From Phycisphaerae bacterium (GTDB lineage Bacteria; Planctomycetota; Phycisphaerae; UBA1845; Fen-1342): a DNA stretch of 64,000 nucleotides. The translations under genes were made by a program, and so were the position numbers. Under the pieces are notes generated by a model. That model was not told where the DNA came from. It did not search any database and worked only from the letters and a program-made list of their open reading frames with translations. This document shows, piece by piece, positions 8,674 to 16,761 of the stretch (position 1 is the first letter of the stretch; each line of letters opens with the position of its first letter). The DNA is taken from the NCBI GenBank assembly GCA_028279405.1, contig JANQNU010000058.1, forward strand, positions 1 to 64,000. The letters run 5' to 3'.

Positions 8674-10899
8674 TTACTTTTCGCTGTCGGCGTCCGCATT
8701 GCGGTGCTCGTCGACCGCGTCCTGAATGGCCGCTTGGCCGGCACGGATGACGAGCGTTCGTACCTTGTCGGCGATTGTCGTGTTGGCGTGCTTTTCGAGC
8801 ACTTCGTGCAGATGCGTTTGGAAATCGGCGTCGTGGTCTCCGCGCACCGCGTCGATCTGGCTGTTGAAGAATTCTCTCAGTTCCTCTTTCGAGAGATCGC
8901 CGTCGCCATCAGTGTCGATTTCCGGATGAACTTCCATCAGATGTTTGTTCATCCGAAGCCGTTGGTCATTCATGTACGCCTCACGCTCCTCTGCGGTCAG
9001 CGTGCCGTCGCCGTCAGCGTCGGCCTGCGGCATCATCTCGAGGAAGCTTGCGTTCTCGGCCTCCTCGACGACAGGAACGAAGCTCGCGACTTCCTCAGCT
9101 GTCGGTGTACCCTCGACATTCGCGAGCAGCCACTGGCTCGGTGATGCGACAAACCGGAATTCGGACACCGCGTCCGCGACCTTCGCCGCGATCGGTTCGT
9201 CGGCGGTCCATACCGCCTTGCTGCGCAGGACGACCTTCATCGGTTTTTGAGAGCCGTCCGCCGTCTCGGCGACAACGTCGAAGCTCGTGACCTCGGGTGT
9301 TTCGTTCTCGGTGACGCGTCGAATGAAGTGCGCCCGATGTTCGACGTTCGCTCCGACGCCGGCGTGGATCTCGTCGGCGTGAACGCCGATGCCGACGACG
9401 TTCAGGTGATCATGGAGTTGGGCGCGGTGCCTGAGCGGCATTCCACCCGTCAGCCGAGCAGCTTCTTGTGCTTGGAGTACCCCATCATCGTTGTGATCGG
9501 CATACGGGAATTGCTCGATGACTCGCTCCGGCGCGCCCATCGCGAGCGAGACCAAGTACGCATTTCGTTCTTGCGACGAAGTGCGACCGTCACCGTCGGC
9601 GTCGGATGTCGGGTGGTTTTCACGGAACGCATCGAGATTGCCGGAGTGCCCTGCGCGAATCATCAACGGCATCGACGGGCTGCCACTGTCATCGGTGAAC
9701 ATGATTGCCGTGCGCCGGCCGCTGACGAACGAGGGCGCTGCGTCTCCGTCACTCGATTTCCAGACAAAGACATTCTGCGGGGTTTCGGACTCATTATCAG
9801 AGGCCGCCTGCGGATCACTCGCGGGGACGGCACCGGTGAGCATAAAGGCGCCCCATCCGAGAAGCAGACCGCTCGCGAGGCCGCGGCCAAGCCAAGAGCG
9901 CGTGGGCGCGCTGAGATTCAGAATCATGTCGATTCTCCTTTCGACGTGGTTGGGATTGGAGGCCATCGCTGCCGGGGTGTAGGCTGTCGACATGTCCGTC
10001 GCCGGATGCACGGCGCGCAACAGGCACCGCGCGTATGCGCTCGATGTGAGTCGGCTGCGACGAAGGGCCCATTCATCGCATGCATGCTCACGCGCCAGAT
10101 CGATCTGACGATTCACCCAGGCCACAACCGGCCAGAAGAAGAAGGCTGTTCCTGCCAGCCATTGCAGATAACGTACGAAGAGGTCGCCGCGACGCAGGTG
10201 CGCTACCTCGTGCAACACGACGGCCTCGAGTTCGACGGCGTTTCCGAGCTGCCGATGCGACAGCACCAGCAACGGTCGAAACATTCCAAGGATGAACGGT
10301 GCCGGCGCGTCGTTGCTCAGCCGAACGTCCGGAGTCCGCTTCAGCCCGGCGCGTGCACAAACATGCTCGACGACCGCTAAAGCGGCGCCTTCGCAGCGCG
10401 GCAGCGCCCGACAGCGGTCGCGGAATCGCTGATACGCGCGAATTCGCCAGCCGCCGATCAACACCAGCAGTACGACGTAGGCGAGCGCGAGCCCGACGAT
10501 CGTCGGCCGGACCAGTGCAGTCGAATCGCTGACTGCCGACTGCTCGGCGTCGGGTGCCGTTTCGGTCGGCAGCGCCGCGATCGGTAGCACCTCAAGTTCG
10601 AGTTCACCGTTCGCAACACCTTCCGTCGGCTTCGCGATCGGACTTGTCAGGTCCGGAATCCAGGCTTGCGCCAAGCTCGTCGCGGACAGCGACCATGCCG
10701 GGCCGAACGGGACGAGGAATTTCACGAGTACGAGAATCCAGAAGAGGCTGATGAGCGGCAACGTGCTGCGCCGTAACGCAAAACGTACCAGCGCCCAGGT
10801 CGCGATCGCCAGCAGCGTCCCGAGAATGATCGCTGACAGCACCCAATCGAGTAGCACAACCGACCAGCCGTTGAGTTGCGTGAACAGTTCGTTGCTCAT
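8674..10899 (-). CDS. M56-family (BlaR1-like) membrane metallopeptidase with EF-hand repeats
   Basis: The 741-residue protein has N-terminal membrane helices (about 12-65 and 135-152). A zinc-peptidase domain follows with HEVAH at about 230-234 and the third ligand in REHACDEWAL (about 270-278), and a further membrane segment near 330-355. The large C-terminal half is not a penicillin-binding domain. It holds EF-hand loops such as DADGDGRTSSQE, DHNDDGVLQAQE, DADGDGTLTAEE and DTDGDGDLSKEE. In the BlaR1/MecR1 family the peptidase inactivates the partner repressor. Here the start overlaps the repressor stop (ATGA), so the pair is probably a sensor-repressor unit. The signal is unknown; calcium or a ligand of the C-terminal part is inference. 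Confidence 0.85.
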   Translation of the reverse strand: MSNELFTQLNGWSVVLLDWVLSAIILGTLLAIATWALVRFALRRSTLPLISLFWILVLVKFLVPFGPAWSLSATSLAQAWIPDLTSPIAKPTEGVANGELELEVLPIAALPTETAPDAEQSAVSDSTALVRPTIVGLALAYVVLLVLIGGWRIRAYQRFRDRCRALPRCEGAALAVVEHVCARAGLKRTPDVRLSNDAPAPFILGMFRPLLVLSHRQLGNAVELEAVVLHEVAHLRRGDLFVRYLQWLAGTAFFFWPVVAWVNRQIDLAREHACDEWALRRSRLTSSAYARCLLRAVHPATDMSTAYTPAAMASNPNHVERRIDMILNLSAPTRSWLGRGLASGLLLGWGAFMLTGAVPASDPQAASDNESETPQNVFVWKSSDGDAAPSFVSGRRTAIMFTDDSGSPSMPLMIRAGHSGNLDAFRENHPTSDADGDGRTSSQERNAYLVSLAMGAPERVIEQFPYADHNDDGVLQAQEAARLTGGMPLRHRAQLHDHLNVVGIGVHADEIHAGVGANVEHRAHFIRRVTENETPEVTSFDVVAETADGSQKPMKVVLRSKAVWTADEPIAAKVADAVSEFRFVASPSQWLLANVEGTPTAEEVASFVPVVEEAENASFLEMMPQADADGDGTLTAEEREAYMNDQRLRMNKHLMEVHPEIDTDGDGDLSKEELREFFNSQIDAVRGDHDADFQTHLHEVLEKHANTTIADKVRTLVIRAGQAAIQDAVDEHRNADADSEK

Positions 10900-11354
10900 G
10901 CCGTACCCTCCGCGTCGTCGGCCGAATCCGCCCCGGACCGCCCGTCGTCACCTTTCTCCGCTTGTTCGCGGGCTTCGATCTTGGCCTCGATCCGTTTGAT
11001 GTCGTCGCTGGAGAGTTCCGCGTCCTCGACCAAACGCAACACGAGTTCGCTCGCTTGCCCGTCGAAGACCTGCTGCAGGAACTGCTGAACCCGTTGCCGC
11101 AGGACGATCTCCCGCCCGATCGTCGGCGTGTACACGAACGGCTGACGGTCGCGATCGACGTCGAGCACGCCCTTGGCAGCGAGCTGATTCATGAGCGTCA
11201 TGATGGTGGTGTAAGCGTTGGTCTCGTTCAGATCGCGTTCGAGCCGATCCTTGACGCCCCGCACCGTCCCGGAGCCGAGCGTCCACAGGACTTTGAGGAT
11301 CTTCAGCTCGGTCGGCGTGATGTTCGGAATCGATTTCTTCGGCTTTTTCGGCAT
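10896..11354 (-). CDS. BlaI/MecI/CopY-type transcriptional repressor
   Basis: The 152-residue protein begins with ITPTELKILKVLWTLGSGTVRGVKD, the winged-helix start of the BlaI/CopY family, followed by the family block ETNAYTTIMTLMNQLAAKGVLD and a helical dimer region. The start at 11354 is preferred to the ATG at 11390 because GGAGAGG lies 8 bases upstream. It is the first gene of a two-gene operon with the M56 peptidase. A perfect palindrome in the promoter region is the likely operator, so autorepression is expected. Confidence 0.9.
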   Translation of the reverse strand: MPKKPKKSIPNITPTELKILKVLWTLGSGTVRGVKDRLERDLNETNAYTTIMTLMNQLAAKGVLDVDRDRQPFVYTPTIGREIVLRQRVQQFLQQVFDGQASELVLRLVEDAELSSDDIKRIEAKIEAREQAEKGDDGRSGADSADDAEGTA

Positions 11355-11485
11355 GTCGATGCCCTCTCCAGATCGCGTGGATCTGCTCATTCCTTCGAAA
11401 TCGCGGCGGCGGGTCGGCCTACAGCCGCGGGTCCCGGTCGCAGCGGGGTCTCCCGGCCCGCATACTACCCACTACGTATATCGGA

Positions 11486-11515
11486 AGACTACTATGGTCA
11501 TAGTAGTCCTGTCAA
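11486..11515 (-). promoter_or_regulatory. Promoter of the blaI-M56 operon with BlaI-type operator
   Basis: On the minus strand TTGACA (11515-11510) and TAGTCT (11491-11486) are spaced by 18 bases. The spacer and -10 contain a perfect palindrome, GACTACTATG-GT-CATAGTAGTC (11487-11508). BlaI/MecI repressors bind dyads of the TACTA/TAGTA kind overlapping their own promoters, which fits this arrangement. Confidence 0.7.
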
Positions 11516-11566
11516 GAATTTTCTCGATTTGACGGGGAAGGGGCCGCTAGCTGGGGATGTCGACGT

Positions 11567-11585
11567 CTGTCGGCCCTGCCGACAG
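11567..11585. other. Hairpin at the prophage target site
   Basis: CTGTCGGC-CCT-GCCGACAG is a perfect 8-bp inverted repeat. Its last five bases, GACAG, are the target-site duplication, so the phage inserted exactly at the foot of this hairpin. Confidence 0.6.
11581..11585 (+). repeat. Left target-site duplication GACAG
   Basis: GACAG directly precedes the TGT of the left end and recurs at 47628-47632 directly after the ACA of the right end. Five-base duplications are the rule for Mu-type transposition. The match runs on by chance or design to GACAGTGTGC at both places, so the exact boundary is set by comparing the two ends. Confidence 0.8.
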
Positions 11586-11591
11586 TGTGCG

Positions 11592-11635
11592 GTGACACAA
11601 AACATGAGCACAGTGTGACACCTAACTGAGCACAG
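11592..11635 (+). promoter_or_regulatory. Left-end transposase binding sites L1 and L2
   Basis: Two tandem sites 23 bases apart: L1 GTGACACAAAACATGAGCAC (11592-11611) and L2 GTGACACCTAACTGAGCACA (11615-11634). They match the right-end sites around GTGACA...AAC(A/G)TG.GCACA. They are presumed transposase sites, by analogy with the attL sites of Mu. Confidence 0.7.
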
Positions 11636-11673
11636 AAAAATCTCAAAAAACTCGGTGGCGGGGTTTACCTATC

Positions 11674-12456
11674 TTAACTTCGGTGCTTGGGGTTTGTCGT
11701 CGACAATCGACGCAGAAATTGGCTGAGAGGTTGACCCATCTGATCCGCGTCGCGGAACTGTAGCTCCCTCATCAAGCTGAGCCAACTCCATCCAAGAATT
11801 GAATCGTGCGGTTGGTCAAACCAATCGTCCGGGGATGCGTGTTCGCAGTGGGCCATTAGCGCGGTGTACCAAACCAGGGGGTTTCGACCAGGCCATCTTT
11901 TCGCGTAATCCAGCAGTTCGAGAGCTCGGTCGGGGGCTTTCTCAGCAGTACTCGTAATCAACAACACACACACACCAAAGAACTTGCTTTTTTCCTGCTT
12001 CGTCGATTCATCAAGCAGATATGCGATGCGCTCGTACAACGCAATTTGATTCTGCTCGGCTAGGAGCTGATTCTGGTGACGAACTGCTTCGGTTTGCGCC
12101 GTGGTAACGCGCACCTGCTTGACGAGTTCCTCTTGCTGCGCCTCGAGCGCCTCCGCCTGCGATACCGCCACGTTGCGTGTTTCGGCAAGCTCGATCGCCT
12201 GCAGGATCAACGCCCCGAAGAAGAGTACTACGCCGGCCAGCGCCGAGACTAACGTCGCATGCCCACCCCAAAAATCACCTCGGGTGCCCAGCGCTACCCA
12301 GTCAATGGGCTGGGTAGCGGTTTGGAACGGCCTTATGCTGCCCGACGAGAGTCCCAGGGCGACAACGATCGTCGCGACGGCGAACACAATGGTGATGGTA
12401 ACGACCCAGCGCCCCTTTGACGTCATCCCTCGACGTTCAACGGCCTCATCGGGCAT
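11674..12456 (-). CDS. Two-helix membrane protein with coiled coil, candidate phage-borne exclusion or abortive-infection protein
   Basis: The 260-residue protein has two membrane helices (about 17-37 and 67-88) separated by a short loop containing GDFWGG. A long coiled coil (about 90-135, LEAQQEELVKQ...LLAEQNQ) and a cytosolic helical domain ending in a basic tail follow. The GDFWGG-helix-coiled-coil layout resembles the putative phage abortive infection (PutAbiC-type) membrane proteins, but the C-terminal part is not recognised. It is the gene nearest the left end and has AGGAG before its ATG. TATAGT at 12486-12491 may be the -10 of its own promoter, the pattern of a lysogenic 'moron' gene. 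The function is inferred only. Confidence 0.65.
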   Translation of the reverse strand: MPDEAVERRGMTSKGRWVVTITIVFAVATIVVALGLSSGSIRPFQTATQPIDWVALGTRGDFWGGHATLVSALAGVVLFFGALILQAIELAETRNVAVSQAEALEAQQEELVKQVRVTTAQTEAVRHQNQLLAEQNQIALYERIAYLLDESTKQEKSKFFGVCVLLITSTAEKAPDRALELLDYAKRWPGRNPLVWYTALMAHCEHASPDDWFDQPHDSILGWSWLSLMRELQFRDADQMGQPLSQFLRRLSTTNPKHRS

Positions 12457-12485
12457 CAGGAACTCCTGGCTGCAAGTGCCATCTT

Positions 12486-12491
12486 ACTATA
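12486..12491 (-). promoter_or_regulatory. Possible -10 box for the left-end membrane protein gene
   Basis: TATAGT lies about 30 bases upstream of the ATG at 12456 in an AT-rich stretch unusual for this GC-rich operon. No good -35 is seen, so this is weak evidence for separate expression. Confidence 0.35.
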
Positions 12492-12509
12492 GGTAAAACA
12501 TTATTTGCG

Positions 12510-12785
12510 CTATTCCATTAGCTTGCAATGCTCGAACACACGCGTGTTCACCTCGCCTCGCCGATAGAACACTTGGACAAGCCCTGCCGAGAGCGGCTTG
12601 CAGTACGCGACGAACTCACTGTTCCGCAGTTCCGGTGTCTCGGCAAATCGGAGCCCATCGAGGGGACCGCCTGCGAGCATGGACCACTCTTGGGCTTCGG
12701 AAACCGTTTTGCGCTGGCAGCGCATGAACGCTTCGCGCATTGCATTCCGGTCGTCCGACGACAACTCGATACTTTGCAGCTTCAT
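12510..12785 (-). CDS. Small phage protein of unknown function
   Basis: The 91-residue product starts at the ATG of MKLQSIELSSDD, chosen because AGGAGG lies just upstream; the in-frame ATG at 12845 lies before this site. It has the sequence WSMLAGGPLDGLRFAE and an C-terminal strand-rich part (FVAYCKPLSAGLVQVFYRR). No family is recognised. Confidence 0.55.
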   Translation of the reverse strand: MKLQSIELSSDDRNAMREAFMRCQRKTVSEAQEWSMLAGGPLDGLRFAETPELRNSEFVAYCKPLSAGLVQVFYRRGEVNTRVFEHCKLME

Positions 12786-12841
12786 AGATGGTGCCCCCTC
12801 CTGAACAACACCATCTATTGTCTGCATCAATCGACGGCCAG

Positions 12842-13072
12842 TCAATCGTCGTCGTCACCATCATCATCTCCCTCGTCGTCGGGCGGATAGCCGTCCGGCC
12901 ATTCGAGCTTGACATCGACCTTCGCCTTGACGTTGTCGTCCGCGTCGAGCAGTGACAACTCGAACGCTTCGGCGTGCTTCATCAGGCCATCGACCCACAT
13001 GCCCGGCCACAACTTGTTACCGATGAGGTGAATCACCGCAGGATCGGCTACTTCGATCGTCATACTGGCCAC
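12842..13072 (-). CDS. Small acidic-tailed phage protein
   Basis: The 76-residue protein ends in a run of acidic residues (DDEGDDDGDDDD) after a strand-rich part (KVDVKLEWPDGYPP). It overlaps the end of the gene upstream by 13 bases. The function is unknown; acidic tails occur in DNA mimics and in proteins that bind basic partners, which is only a possibility here. Confidence 0.5.
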   Translation of the reverse strand: MASMTIEVADPAVIHLIGNKLWPGMWVDGLMKHAEAFELSLLDADDNVKAKVDVKLEWPDGYPPDDEGDDDGDDDD

Positions 13073-13329
13073 CGCTTCGCCTCCTCCATGAGCTCGTTTG
13101 CATTGTCCCGCACGTGCTTGGTGAGCTTCTCGAAGCCCTCATCTTCGGTCTTGTGATCGAAGCCACGGAAGGTCACACGAGCGGGATAGGCCCGTTTGAA
13201 GGCCCCATCCTTCTCGCTGTATTCGAACACAATCGCCCAGCCGAAGAAATGGAGCATGCGATTAGCCCACCATAGCAGCCCGCAGTCCTTGAACTCGGAC
13301 CATGTACGCTCGCGCGTCGCCATCTTCAT
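13060..13329 (-). CDS. Small phage protein of unknown function
   Basis: The 89-residue product starts MKMATRERTWSEFKDCG. AAGGAGG lies 6 bases before this ATG, so the longer forms at 13365 and 13410 are rejected. The ATG also overlaps the stop of the next upstream gene (TGATG). It has the aromatic stretch LLWWANRMLHFFGWAIVFEY, then a basic strand and a helical C-terminus. It resembles small conserved phage proteins with no assigned role. Confidence 0.55.
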   Translation of the reverse strand: MKMATRERTWSEFKDCGLLWWANRMLHFFGWAIVFEYSEKDGAFKRAYPARVTFRGFDHKTEDEGFEKLTKHVRDNANELMEEAKRWPV

Positions 13330-13586
13330 CAATTGCCTCCTTGCTTTGTTGGCCATCTTGGACATCGAAACCCCTCGTATTCGATCCGATACGCGAGCTG
13401 CCGAGCACACGGCCGTTTACGAATCGGGTGCAGGTTCTCCGGCAGGCTGCACGCGAAGCTGCCATCCGGACAGTGCTCGGTTGCCGGTCCGATGACGAGC
13501 AAATCGCATCCCTCGCAAAGGGTTTCGACGTCGATGTTGAGCACGGTCAGTCTCTCGCTGCATCCGCAAGCCATTGGACGCGTCAC
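13329..13586 (-). CDS. Cys-rich small protein
   Basis: The 85-residue protein has eight or so cysteines, including CGC near the start and CEGC (about 24-27), which may bind a metal. It is coupled to the gene downstream by TGATG. The C-terminus is basic. No family is recognised. Confidence 0.5.
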   Translation of the reverse strand: MTRPMACGCSERLTVLNIDVETLCEGCDLLVIGPATEHCPDGSFACSLPENLHPIRKRPCARQLAYRIEYEGFRCPRWPTKQGGN

Positions 13587-13587
13587 C

Positions 13588-14172
13588 TCACAACGGCGGG
13601 TTGGTAATCATGACGTCGGAACGCCCGACGCCTCCCAAGAACAGGTCGATCTCCTCCTGAACAACATCCGGCCGGCAATTGAAGTTGAGGTCGAACGGCG
13701 GAAATGACGTTGCGGAGATGACGTCGTTGTCGTGCAAGAACTCCAGGAACCATGCCTGAGAGTTGCCCGCAGGACGCAGAAACACTCCAAGCCGAAAGAC
13801 ACCCGGCACCTCGAACCGCGGCAGGCAGTATCGCGGGATGATTCCCGGCTGCGGCGGGCCGAAGTTGACGCATTGGACCTCGCCCAGCGGCTCAGTGATA
13901 AAGGAGCAACCAAACCGTCGACAGATATGCTCCCCTGTGATGTCCGGGTGCTGCCAGCGGAAGCGCGTCGGTTCGAGCGGCCCGGGCGGCGGTGGCGGGA
14001 CGAAGTTGCTAAACTCGACCGTGATCGAGTTGGGCGAATACGATCCCGGTACACCGCTGGGTCCGAAACACTGAACGCACGCAGGACCGCAACGACGGAC
14101 CAACCACGGCTCGGTGTCTGAACATCGAGCGAGCAAGTGCGGCTGGCCATTGCAACGTTGCAGGAGCGTCAT
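13588..14172 (-). CDS. Hypothetical phage protein, possibly virion associated
   Basis: The 194-residue protein has a Pro-rich segment (VPPPPPGPLEP, about 55-65), several cysteines and many strand-like stretches. Starting at 14172 gives an ATGA overlap with the stop of the gene upstream. It follows a gene set with virion-like proteins in the same operon, so a structural role is possible but unproven. Confidence 0.5.
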   Translation of the reverse strand: MTLLQRCNGQPHLLARCSDTEPWLVRRCGPACVQCFGPSGVPGSYSPNSITVEFSNFVPPPPPGPLEPTRFRWQHPDITGEHICRRFGCSFITEPLGEVQCVNFGPPQPGIIPRYCLPRFEVPGVFRLGVFLRPAGNSQAWFLEFLHDNDVISATSFPPFDLNFNCRPDVVQEEIDLFLGGVGRSDVMITNPPL

Positions 14173-14522
14173 GGACACGAGCCTCGAAGCACTCCGGCCA
14201 AGCACCACTGGCCGTGTTGATTCTTGAACACGCCAACGTCGGAGTTGACCTCCAAGGCGTGGTGCGTTACCGCGTTCACTTCCCCGGAAGCAAACAGACG
14301 CACAGTGAATGGGTTGCCGATCATCGCGTCGTCAGCATCAAGTTCGCGCACCGTGCAGGTAGTCGCTTGAACGGTTTGTACGCGGGCGATTGTCAGGACT
14401 GCAGCCGAGGCGAGGCCGCCACCAGGTTGCACCAGCAGGTCGTCCTGGTCATCGTCCAGGTGCTGTGCTAGCACTGCCTGCTGGTGTTGATGCAAGCGTC
14501 TTACGTCGTTAGCGTCCCACAC
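14169..14522 (-). CDS. Hypothetical phage protein, strand-rich C-terminus
   Basis: The 117-residue protein starts with a polar helical region rich in His, Gln and Asp (RRLHQHQQAVLAQHLDDDQDD). A predicted beta-rich region follows (VRELDADDAMIGNPFTVRLF...EVNSDVGVF) that looks like a small fibre or carbohydrate-binding fold. It sits directly after the tail-collar gene and is coupled to the next gene. Confidence 0.5.
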   Translation of the reverse strand: MWDANDVRRLHQHQQAVLAQHLDDDQDDLLVQPGGGLASAAVLTIARVQTVQATTCTVRELDADDAMIGNPFTVRLFASGEVNAVTHHALEVNSDVGVFKNQHGQWCLAGVLRGSCP

Positions 14523-14531
14523 GGCAGAGCC

Positions 14532-15314
14532 TCATTTGATACGTATGATCCACTGGACGACTCGCAAGCGGCATCCTAACCACCTAGGCTCTTCGATCCT
14601 CGCACGAAGAGGGTTGCCCCCCCCAGCATCAAAAGCTAACGCAAGACCCACACCGTCCGGCGACTCGCTGCCTATCAGAATAGTCGACACCAAGTCTGGC
14701 ACTCGGTGGCCCTTGAAAGGACTGCTGTCGTCGCGAACCATCTGTCCATCGCAAGGAAGCCAACCGCTTGGAAGCGGCTCTCCTTCTATTCCTTTCGGGT
14801 ACCATGCCACGATGGAGCCGATGGGCACGTTACTGTTCCTTAGCTCACTCCTAACAAGTTGTTCCAGAGTTAGCATCTGTGCATCTTTGAGTTTGCTTTC
14901 AATCTCCTGCTCTAGTAGCTTTCCAACATCGGTCGCAAGCGCATTCTTGGATGCAACTGCTATTGCAGAACTAATGCCCGCGATGGCTTCTTGCGTCTTG
15001 GCTTTGACGTCCGTAGTGAGTTGGGACTTGAAGTTGTTAGACGCTTCGTCAATCTGGGTCGTTAGCTGTTCACGAAAGCTCTCCCTATCAAGTAGCTTCG
15101 CGGCTGCTCCTTCAACTGACTTGCCGAACAAGAGTGCGCCGCCGCCTATTATCAGCGAAAGCACGATGCCAACAGCCCAGGTAACATGCTTAAGCAGCCG
15201 CTCAAGAAACTGGCGATGCGCTTCAACGTCCCTGCGAAAACTCTCGGAACTCTCGCTCTGAACGATCTTCCTAATCTGGTCCTCCGATAGTCCCACTTCT
15301 ACGTGATCATTCAT
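14532..15314 (-). CDS. Membrane-anchored coiled-coil protein with tail-collar domain
   Basis: The 260-residue protein starts MNDHVEVGLSEDQIRK after AAGGAGC. A membrane helix lies at about 44-66 (WAVGIVLSLIIGGGALLFG), followed by a long helical coiled coil (about 70-165). A phage tail-collar-like domain comes last (VPIGSIVAWYPKG...LPSGWLPCDGQ...VPDLVSTILIG). The collar domain is normally found in tail fibres, so a membrane anchor is odd. A run of eight G (minus strand, 14617-14624) sits inside the collar-domain codons. A one-base slip would replace the last 26 or so residues. Confidence 0.65.
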   Translation of the reverse strand: MNDHVEVGLSEDQIRKIVQSESSESFRRDVEAHRQFLERLLKHVTWAVGIVLSLIIGGGALLFGKSVEGAAAKLLDRESFREQLTTQIDEASNNFKSQLTTDVKAKTQEAIAGISSAIAVASKNALATDVGKLLEQEIESKLKDAQMLTLEQLVRSELRNSNVPIGSIVAWYPKGIEGEPLPSGWLPCDGQMVRDDSSPFKGHRVPDLVSTILIGSESPDGVGLALAFDAGGGNPLRARIEEPRWLGCRLRVVQWIIRIK

Positions 15315-15369
15315 GGGCGTTGCTCCTTGAGTTCGATTTGTTGATAATCCCGTACCGGTTTTAGTATTC

Positions 15370-16761
15370 TCACGGTACTTCCCCAACAACACCAGCAACA
15401 CCCGCAGGCGTCGAATCCGGAATCCGCAGCCTGGCCGTCTGGAATCGATCGACGCTGCTGTACAACGCAGACGGTGACATCGCAACGCGCGGGATCAATC
15501 CCGCCACGCCCCCGACTGTCACCGCTCGAACGGTGTAGAACCGTTCGTCACCCAGCGACAGTGGATCACCGACCCATTCATACTGCGATTGCTTCTCGCT
15601 GAACGCGACCGATGCGAGCGGCGCGGCGAAGTTGAAGTCCGCTAGCCGAGTTGCGACAAAGATGTCGAAGTGGTCCGGCAACGCGCGTTCGCGCTTGCCG
15701 CTGTAGATCCAGCGCAGTACCGGTCGCAAGTCGGGCGTCGCCGACACTGACAGACGCGACGGTGTGTTCGGAAGCACGTCAACGAGCTCACCTTTGTCAA
15801 ACACGCGCGTTACGATCTCATCGACCTGCAGCTTGCCCCGTTTCCCTCCCCCTGAAACCTGCACGGTCGCGTAGTGATAAACGACGTCCTGGTGCGTGAC
15901 GTGCGCAAACTCCTTGATCTCTGTGGCGGATGAGGGCGCGTGTCCGACGATCTCCGCGGTGCGGGACGTCGATCCATCGATCGACGGGATCGGCAGGCGA
16001 TCGCCGCTCCATCGCACAAGGACGTGCCCGCCGTTGTTGAACAGTCCGGCGAGTACTCGGCTCCCGACGCGTTCCGGTGCGGCCAGGCCATATGCATGGC
16101 GTTGCAGCCAGGCGATTTCAGTATCGACGAGCGCACGATCCCACACGCCGACGAGATCGATGCCAGTGTTGAGCCATGTGGAGGGGGTGTCGCTATCGGT
16201 TGCGGCGACGATGAGATCCTTCGCCTGCTTCGCCTCGACGCCAACATTGGCGTTGCTCACGAACACGCCGTCGACATAGATACGCGCCGTTGTGCCATCC
16301 CACGTGAAGACGTAGTCGTGCCAACCGCCGTCGATCGACGCAATCAGCGTTGCCGCGTTCCGCAAGTACAGCGTCAGGTTCCCGCCCGCAGCCAAGATGC
16401 TGAAGGTGCCCGTCAGCGTCCCGCGACTGATCATGATTCCGAGATCGACGGTCGGCTTGAGACGCGCGAAGAGCGTGAATTGTTCGCCAGCGTCGGCGAA
16501 TAGCTCGGTAGTGCCGAACGCCGAACGGTTGGTGTCAAGGTATCCACCCGTGAGCTTCGATGTTTGGAGCACACACCCAGCAGGTCCGGACGTCCACGCC
16601 GTCGAGGGCGCTTGGTCACGCAGGGTAGCCGGGGCACCGCCTACCGAGTCATGCACGTCGACACCGCTGCCGTCTGCGAGCGAGTACCACGCCTGGAGCC
16701 CGTCTGCGATCGGCAGGTGCGCTCGAAGCGGATACGGAAACGGTGGCTTGTGGACGATCAT
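15370..16761 (-). CDS. LamG-type jellyroll virion protein
   Basis: The 463-residue protein has an N-terminal LamG/concanavalin-A-like jellyroll: YSLADGSG...DSVGG, HDYVFTWDGTTARIYVDG and VGVWDRALVDTEIAWLQ (about 22-225). The C-terminal half has a fibronectin-III-like part (RLSVSATPDLRPVLRWIY...). Such proteins decorate phage tails or heads and bind sugars. The start at 16761 makes an ATGA overlap with the gene upstream. It lies in the leftward operon, far from the main tail genes. Confidence 0.75.
   Translation of the reverse strand: MIVHKPPFPYPLRAHLPIADGLQAWYSLADGSGVDVHDSVGGAPATLRDQAPSTAWTSGPAGCVLQTSKLTGGYLDTNRSAFGTTELFADAGEQFTLFARLKPTVDLGIMISRGTLTGTFSILAAGGNLTLYLRNAATLIASIDGGWHDYVFTWDGTTARIYVDGVFVSNANVGVEAKQAKDLIVAATDSDTPSTWLNTGIDLVGVWDRALVDTEIAWLQRHAYGLAAPERVGSRVLAGLFNNGGHVLVRWSGDRLPIPSIDGSTSRTAEIVGHAPSSATEIKEFAHVTHQDVVYHYATVQVSGGGKRGKLQVDEIVTRVFDKGELVDVLPNTPSRLSVSATPDLRPVLRWIYSGKRERALPDHFDIFVATRLADFNFAAPLASVAFSEKQSQYEWVGDPLSLGDERFYTVRAVTVGGVAGLIPRVAMSPSALYSSVDRFQTARLRIPDSTPAGVAGVVGEVP

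Noticed and set aside
9247-10380. 377-codon plus-strand frame over the M56 gene
   Set aside because: It is antisense to the peptidase with intact HEVAH and EF-hand motifs.
11581-11590. GACAGTGTGC as a 10-bp attachment core of an integrase-type prophage (also at 47628-47637)
   Set aside because: No tyrosine or serine integrase is present, and aligning the two ends places the boundary after GACAG; the extra TGTGC match is best seen as chance.
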